A DNA stretch of 11,133 nucleotides from Microcaldota archaeon (GTDB lineage Archaea; Micrarchaeota; Micrarchaeia; Micrarchaeales; Micrarchaeaceae): positions 1 to 11,133 of the forward strand of contig JAKAOQ010000018.1 of assembly GCA_021812105.1 (NCBI GenBank), given 5' to 3'. The notes under the pieces are model-generated. The model ran no database searches. It had not been told where the DNA came from and was given only the letters and a program-made list of their open reading frames with translations. Positions 6,503 through 11,133 of this stretch are shown in pieces (position 1 is the stretch's first letter; each line of letters opens with the position of its first letter). Made by a program: the position numbers and the translations under genes.

Positions 6503-7396
6503 TTATTTCTGCGTAAGCCTGGCGTATATCAGACCCAATGCAGACTGCCTACCTTCTTTGTCCCTGTGGCTGTAAGCCCTCGGCATCGTGTGATTGACAG
6601 CGAATCCCGAGATCTTCAATTTTGACGCAATATCAAGATAGCCGTAATGGTACTCCAGCATTATCTGGCCGAACGACCTGAGCACCGTGCTGTCGGCGTT
6701 TAGTATAAGCCCGTATTCGCAGCCTTCGCAGTCTGACTTGAGCACAGCGTTGCCTATCTTATATTTTCGCAGTATGTACGGAAGCGCGTCGCCTCCGGAT
6801 CCGCACGATTCGTTTATCATTGTGATCCGGTCTCCGAGGCCATTGCTCCTTACGTTTTTTACCGCGAGGTCGTACACGCTTTTACTCGGTTCGAAAGCGT
6901 ACACGTGCTTTGCCCCGTTGAGCGCAAAATATATCGCCGTGTCACCTATACTCGCGCCTACATCTACAACGTCGCGGCCCTTTACGTCAAGCATGCCGTA
7001 CTGCTTCCTTATGAACTGCTCGGAAACCATGTGCAACGTATGTACAAGCTCATCGCGAGTGTTGAAATTGAGCGATACCTTCCTGCCTTTGTAATCAAAC
7101 AGCAACACCCCGTCTTTTATCTCTATTCCGGCAGACTTTGCCCTGTGCAAGAGGTGCTCCCCAGACGATAGGAAGGTGCCAAGCCTTTCTACGCTGTTTA
7201 TTTCTACGCGCTTGTCGCCCTCAACTTTCATAAACAGCTTCTTCTTTATGCCCAGCCTGAACAGGTAGACGTCGTACCAGTTGTCACACCACCTGTAGAC
7301 CTTGGCCGCATCCGCGAGGCTTCCGATAACCTTCGACCTTATCCTATCGATTTTTGAAATATTATCCATGCGATTCACGTCCTTCGATCCCTCCAA
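6503..7396 (-). CDS. FkbM-family SAM-dependent methyltransferase
   Basis: A 297-residue minus-strand protein with the SAM-binding motif I VVDVGASIGDTA (from Asp145), the acidic end of strand beta2 in YAFEPSK (Glu169), and the FkbM signature LKSDCEGCEYG (219-229; compare KxDxEGxE). It lacks a signal peptide or membrane helix and should be cytoplasmic. FkbM relatives O-methylate sugars and polyketides and are frequent in glycan loci. The two sequon-rich membrane proteins encoded divergently suggest a role in surface glycan modification, but the substrate is unknown. The first 135 residues, rich in basic and aromatic positions, precede the catalytic domain and are not assigned. Start choice is open: TTG 7396 behind AGGTAAGA, GTG 7378 behind GGAGGG, or ATG 7369. 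It converges on the ABC operon with 95 nt between stops. Confidence 0.88.
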   Translation of the reverse strand: MEGSKDVNRMDNISKIDRIRSKVIGSLADAAKVYRWCDNWYDVYLFRLGIKKKLFMKVEGDKRVEINSVERLGTFLSSGEHLLHRAKSAGIEIKDGVLLFDYKGRKVSLNFNTRDELVHTLHMVSEQFIRKQYGMLDVKGRDVVDVGASIGDTAIYFALNGAKHVYAFEPSKSVYDLAVKNVRSNGLGDRITMINESCGSGGDALPYILRKYKIGNAVLKSDCEGCEYGLILNADSTVLRSFGQIMLEYHYGYLDIASKLKISGFAVNHTMPRAYSHRDKEGRQSALGLIYARLTQK

Positions 7397-7470
7397 TCTT
7401 ACCTGCTTGCTCTTTAGAAGCCTATCAGCGTATCTACACCCTGATTTTCAAAGCCGTATCCGGCCGATGT

Positions 7471-7482
7471 ATTATTTATTAT
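7471..7482 (-). promoter_or_regulatory. TATA-like box for the FkbM methyltransferase gene
   Basis: On the minus strand this reads ATAATAAATAAT, the strongest A/T box upstream of the methyltransferase. Transcription would begin around 7450-7456, leaving a leader of about 55-80 nt depending on the start codon. It lies in the divergent gap shared with the membrane protein gene at 7581. Confidence 0.35.
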
Positions 7483-7530
7483 CCAATAATACTGTCTGAT
7501 TAGGCACCATTCTAAATTATTACCCGAAGC

Positions 7531-7538
7531 ATATATAT
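7531..7538 (+). promoter_or_regulatory. TATA box for the sequon-rich membrane protein genes
   Basis: GAAGC followed by ATATATAT resembles a BRE plus TATA box. The expected start of transcription, about 25-28 nt downstream, is near 7556-7562. That lies after the TTG at 7539 and about 20 nt before the ATG at 7581, so the promoter supports ATG 7581 as the start of the following gene. No ribosome binding site is visible in the short leader. Confidence 0.5.
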
Positions 7539-7580
7539 TTGTTGTCTGCTTTTAAGCCATATCCCCAATTTAATGATTGT

Positions 7581-9806
7581 ATGCATCGAAAAAATTCTCT
7601 TTCGTTAGCAATACTATTAATAGTAATTTTTTCTATTATCCAATCTTTATGGATATTTAAAGGCAGAGCATACGATTATGTGGACTCGGGTCTTATAAAT
7701 TATATAACCCTTTACCAACTTTTTCATTCGTTCTTCATCTGGAACCCACTTAATTATACGGGTTTAATAACGGGTTTGGGGCAGACGCTAAATATTATAT
7801 TATCAACCGTGGACTACGCTTTTGTAAAAGCGCTTGGTTTTATAATAGGCACTGAACTCTATTTTGGCCTCATCATCGCAATAGGTGGTGTCGGGACCTT
7901 TATGTTTGTTTACAGCGTGCTCGAAAAATATTCTGAATGGATAAAAATCTTTTCGGGCATGTTCGCATTTGTGATTTTTAGTTTCATCATCTCTCAACCC
8001 GGAGGTCCGGGTTGGAACACAGGCGGAATCTTCCTGCCTTTTACAGTTTTCTTTGCATACGAATTATTCAAAAATATAAATCACGGAGCAAAGAAGCGAA
8101 ATATATACTCAATCTTTTTTTTCCTTACTGTGCTTCTTTCATTACTGCTCTCGAATTCGGGGCTCCTGCTCCAGAATACCTTCTTCTTGATTGCTTTTGG
8201 TATAATACTGATACTTGCCAGTAGCAGTCCCAAAAAACTAATATTCTATTTCCTTACCGCAACCCTACTGGCATTCGGGATAGACACACCCGTTTTTGTA
8301 AGCACCTATCTATTTGCTATGGATGTGGGTAACAAATTCTTCAACTCTGGTTCACTTTCGATTTTGAAAGGTCTTAATCAACAGACCCTATTCTCTTCTT
8401 TGCAGCTCCCTGTTTCCGGTCCTTATTTTTATATATATTCACTATCACTGCTTTTACTTGTAATAATCTCTCTGTTCGTAGCCAAACGGCAAAAATCTAT
8501 CAGGACACCCATCCTCGCGTTGTTTGCGTCTCTTTTAGTTATAGTATTCTTCTACAATAATTTTGGGCTGCCGTTCGGTGGTATATTTGGTTTCTTACTA
8601 AGTCATTTCAAAGAACTTCTCGTTTTTAGATATTCTGGATCTAGCTTTTATTACATCATGTACTTTATCTACGGGACACTTGCAGCCTTTAGCATCGCAT
8701 ATGTCCTCAACCGTGTTTCACATCTAAAAAGGGAAAGCAATCTAAAGAAGATCGCCTTTATACTGTTTTTTGTGTTTATCCTCGTATTAATCTTCATGAG
8801 AGTGTATTATTTTGACTACTTGCCCAACGCTACAGATGTTGGTATAGTAATAAGGGGCTATGTTTACAACGCGTCAAACTACATTAACTTGCAATCTGGC
8901 AATTTCAACGTTGCAACGATACCCGCCCAACTTCCCTTTATGCACTATTATACGTGGTACAAGGGTACCGATCTCTACAGCTACTTTATAAGCTCCCCTG
9001 TTTTTACAGGGGCCTACACCTCCCAACAAGAGCTCTTCTTCCCTATAAGCCAGGACGAGTTTTTTAATGCGGCCGACGCGATGCAGAACTATAATGTTTC
9101 TAACACTACATTAGCCACACAATTCGGTGTGCTGGGTATAAAGTACATACTGGTAGAGAACGATGAAATACCTGCAACCCAGGGGTTCAGTTTTAACACC
9201 ATATATTCAAACCTCAATGGCTCCAAGGGTATAATTTTTGTAAAGAGGTTCGGGAACACGAGTATATACGAAAATACCTATTATGTCCCGCTCGTATACG
9301 CATCAAACATACAGATCATACAAGATTCGTCTAGCCTATTTTCAGACACCGGGCCTGCAATATTCAATATGCGAAACACTTCATTATACAGCGCTTCCGT
9401 TAGCGGTATTTACAACAACAACACGATAAATGTGGTATCCCCTATTGCTGGATCCAATAAACCAAACATAACCTTTATCAAGAATACACCAACATCTGTT
9501 ACCGTTCACATTTCCAATGCTACTGCCCCCTTCTACCTCGTGTACCGCGAAACCTATGATAAATACTGGGCTGCGTACTATACTAATGGTACGATGGTCC
9601 CTCCCAAATACCATATACTTGTAAACGGCTTTGCGAATGCGTGGTACATAAACAAAACCGGGAGCTATACAATCAAACTCTATTATACAATCCAAACTTA
9701 TGCGTGGATTACGTGGGCTGTTAGCATTACGGCCTTGGGTATACTGATTTTGATTGGTTTGATAGGCAGGATAACAATAAATGGAGATAAGCACCGCGGG
9801 CGCTAG
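7581..9806 (+). CDS. Large polytopic membrane protein with sequon-rich outer domain (YfhO/GT-C-like)
   Basis: From ATG 7581 the product has 741 residues. A longer form from TTG 7539 (755) is less likely because the TATA box points downstream of it. The first ~410 residues form about eleven or twelve membrane helices, beginning LSLAILLIVIF. An early outer loop has a GRAYDYVDSGL motif, whose Asp residues recall the acidic first loop of GT-C glycosyltransferases. From about 410 to 700 lies an outer domain with about a dozen N-x-S/T sequons, containing LGIKYILVEN and YLVYRETYDKYWAAY, which resemble the C-terminal domain of YfhO-like proteins. A final helix (about 708-729) and a basic tail (HRGR) anchor it. 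Role inferred: lipid-linked sugar transfer or surface glycoprotein synthesis. No active site is proven. AT-rich, with mixed Ile codons unlike the operon. The next gene begins three bases after its stop. Confidence 0.8.
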   Translation: MHRKNSLSLAILLIVIFSIIQSLWIFKGRAYDYVDSGLINYITLYQLFHSFFIWNPLNYTGLITGLGQTLNIILSTVDYAFVKALGFIIGTELYFGLIIAIGGVGTFMFVYSVLEKYSEWIKIFSGMFAFVIFSFIISQPGGPGWNTGGIFLPFTVFFAYELFKNINHGAKKRNIYSIFFFLTVLLSLLLSNSGLLLQNTFFLIAFGIILILASSSPKKLIFYFLTATLLAFGIDTPVFVSTYLFAMDVGNKFFNSGSLSILKGLNQQTLFSSLQLPVSGPYFYIYSLSLLLLVIISLFVAKRQKSIRTPILALFASLLVIVFFYNNFGLPFGGIFGFLLSHFKELLVFRYSGSSFYYIMYFIYGTLAAFSIAYVLNRVSHLKRESNLKKIAFILFFVFILVLIFMRVYYFDYLPNATDVGIVIRGYVYNASNYINLQSGNFNVATIPAQLPFMHYYTWYKGTDLYSYFISSPVFTGAYTSQQELFFPISQDEFFNAADAMQNYNVSNTTLATQFGVLGIKYILVENDEIPATQGFSFNTIYSNLNGSKGIIFVKRFGNTSIYENTYYVPLVYASNIQIIQDSSSLFSDTGPAIFNMRNTSLYSASVSGIYNNNTINVVSPIAGSNKPNITFIKNTPTSVTVHISNATAPFYLVYRETYDKYWAAYYTNGTMVPPKYHILVNGFANAWYINKTGSYTIKLYYTIQTYAWITWAVSITALGILILIGLIGRITINGDKHRGR

Positions 9807-9809
9807 CAC

Positions 9810-11133
9810 ATGAAGCATATATACTATTTGAGATACGCCTCTATCATCCTATGGGCAGCCCTGGCTATGCTCTTTGTTGCTGAATTTATCGTGCTGAACA
9901 GTTCGGCTTTTATACTTTATTCATTTGTTGCGTTCATTGCAATCGGTATTCTGCTCGCAATCTTCGAAAAGCAACAGATCAATACGTTTGCAATCGCAAT
10001 TGTATTTGTCGTCTCGGCCTCTATCGCTTATGCCGAAACGACGAGCAGGCTCGTAATCTACTCTTTGCTGGCATTCCTCCTCGCTACAATATTTGCGTTT
10101 GTACGCTTCAGAAAGTACGCCCCCTATTTTCTGCTGGCTTTCGCCCTGCTCCTCTTTTTTCATAAAGGGCCTGTAGTAAATGTTGCAATAATCGGGTACT
10201 ACCTATTGACAAGCCTTTTTATTGCGCTCGTTGCAAATACTCTCTCCGATACCAACAAGCTAAGGATAGGCAAAAAGGTGCATCTACTAATCCAAAGGAA
10301 CATGAAAAGGATATACTTGATAGCGACCATTTTTGCCCTGCTCCTCCTAGTATCACCAGTATGGCCCGTATACACACACGCCAATCTAAGCGTTATGCCC
10401 TACGCCGATATGAGAATAAACAGCAATAATGCATTCATAAGCAACAGCATCTTGATCGAGCTGAACCTAAGCTACTACTCGAATTTCATAAATCAAAACT
10501 TCAGCAACATACGCTTTGCTTATGGCGACAGGGAGGTCTCAGCCCTAGCCTTACCTCCAAAAAACAATAATTATGACAGGTACTTCTTACTAGAGCCAAA
10601 CACCCAGATAGAAAACAACCTCACACTGTATTTCCTGCCTAACTCTTCGGGTTTCGGCAGATATCTGAAGCCGAATAACACGGTCAGCTCCCTACACGCC
10701 TTCACCGTTTCGCTGCAGGGACCCCACAATGTCAGGGATTACATACACGTGAATACTACCTATTACGCTCCAGCCCGATTCTCAAAATCGATAGAGTTCA
10801 ACGAAACCGCGTATCTTCCCTATCAACTTATGCCTACAATCTGCAATTCTGGCTACAACCAAAGCACTACAATAGATATCAGATCGAATAACACATCAAG
10901 CTTCTTTGTGTTTCTCAACGATACTTCATTTTCCAAAGCGGTGCTTGCCGATGCTACACCAACCTACGCGTATTACGTGAACAGGTTTGCCAATTACAGC
11001 AGCGTGCGAGTCCTAAATTCGACACGCGGCAAACTAAACCTTTCATACAATCAGTTGTGCATATACCTTGCTGTAGTGCCTGAAAAAAACACCCAGCTTA
11101 ATATAGGGCTGAACAGCAGTTATTACGCGTCCA
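9810..11133 (+). CDS. Membrane-anchored, sequon-rich surface protein (3' end outside the window)
   Basis: The frame from ATG 9810 is open for 441 codons to the right edge, with no stop. The first ~190 residues hold about seven hydrophobic helices (near 10-28, 31-51, 57-75, 81-98, 104-117, 123-143 and 168-186) with a basic cytoplasmic loop (about 150-168, KLRIGKK and QRNMKR). The rest is hydrophilic, rich in Asn, Ser, Thr and Tyr, with about sixteen N-x-S/T sequons (for example Asn192, 219, 270, 278, 315, 331, 370, 395, 403 and 435), as expected of a heavily N-glycosylated outer domain. It has only two cysteines in that part. I do not recognise the family. Start codon and stop of the previous gene are three bases apart, so the two are probably co-transcribed and may work in one complex or pathway. 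A surface or S-layer-associated role is inference. Confidence 0.75.
   Translation, partial: MKHIYYLRYASIILWAALAMLFVAEFIVLNSSAFILYSFVAFIAIGILLAIFEKQQINTFAIAIVFVVSASIAYAETTSRLVIYSLLAFLLATIFAFVRFRKYAPYFLLAFALLLFFHKGPVVNVAIIGYYLLTSLFIALVANTLSDTNKLRIGKKVHLLIQRNMKRIYLIATIFALLLLVSPVWPVYTHANLSVMPYADMRINSNNAFISNSILIELNLSYYSNFINQNFSNIRFAYGDREVSALALPPKNNNYDRYFLLEPNTQIENNLTLYFLPNSSGFGRYLKPNNTVSSLHAFTVSLQGPHNVRDYIHVNTTYYAPARFSKSIEFNETAYLPYQLMPTICNSGYNQSTTIDIRSNNTSSFFVFLNDTSFSKAVLADATPTYAYYVNRFANYSSVRVLNSTRGKLNLSYNQLCIYLAVVPEKNTQLNIGLNSSYYAS

Noticed and set aside
7539..7580. TTG 7539 as start of the large membrane protein
   Set aside because: The TATA box at 7531-7538 would start transcription downstream of this codon, and no ribosome binding site precedes it. 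ATG 7581 fits better and places charged residues directly before the first helix.
6408..7580. Insertion sequence at the compositional boundary
   Set aside because: No transposase frame, terminal inverted repeats or target-site duplication could be found by reading around this interval.

Overview
The window looks like an archaeal chromosome segment. The alanyl-tRNA synthetase is of the archaeal type, CDP-archaeol synthase belongs to archaeal ether-lipid synthesis, several starts are TTG or GTG preceded by GGTG-type ribosome binding sites, and TATA-like boxes sit upstream of the transcription units. Ile is mostly ATA and Arg mostly AGG in the central genes. This, the compact operon and the N-glycoprotein genes would fit a Micrarchaeota-like (ARMAN/DPANN) or Thermoplasmata-type archaeon, but the lineage is an inference and I cannot settle it by reading.

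Layout. (1) 1-290: the 3' end of an unrecognised, AT-rich gene. (2) 291-686: a long gap with no convincing gene. It holds a degenerate array of roughly 80-nt direct repeats (297-525) that carries short coding-like frames on the minus strand, then two small inverted repeats and a TATA-like box. (3) 687-6407: a tightly packed plus-strand operon of five genes. In order these are a Cas4/EXO5-like PD-(D/E)XK nuclease with four potential Fe-S cysteines, alanyl-tRNA synthetase (alaS), CDP-archaeol synthase (carS), and the ATPase and permease of an ABC-2 transporter. Junctions are 0, 7 and 4 nt and finally a 20-nt overlap. The operon leader (687-741) matches the layout of a C/D box guide RNA with two exact 12-nt guide intervals, and also contains a 10-codon reading frame and an archaeal Shine-Dalgarno-like sequence. 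(4) 6503-7396: a minus-strand FkbM-family methyltransferase, convergent with the operon. (5) 7581-11133: two plus-strand genes for large membrane proteins, with N-terminal helix bundles and extracytoplasmic domains crowded with N-glycosylation sequons. The second runs off the window and reads as one open frame from 9810 to the edge.

How they fit together. The central operon combines housekeeping translation (alaS), DNA processing (nuclease), membrane lipid synthesis (carS) and export or membrane remodelling (ABC-2 pair). The right third is a surface or glycan locus: a YfhO/GT-C-like membrane protein, a second sequon-rich membrane protein and a methyltransferase of the type that often modifies glycans. 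Its base composition and codon use are visibly more AT-rich and mixed than the operon, suggesting accessory origin. I see no CRISPR array, tRNA, rRNA, transposase or phage gene. The least explained stretches are the repeat array at 297-525 and the leader at 687-741.
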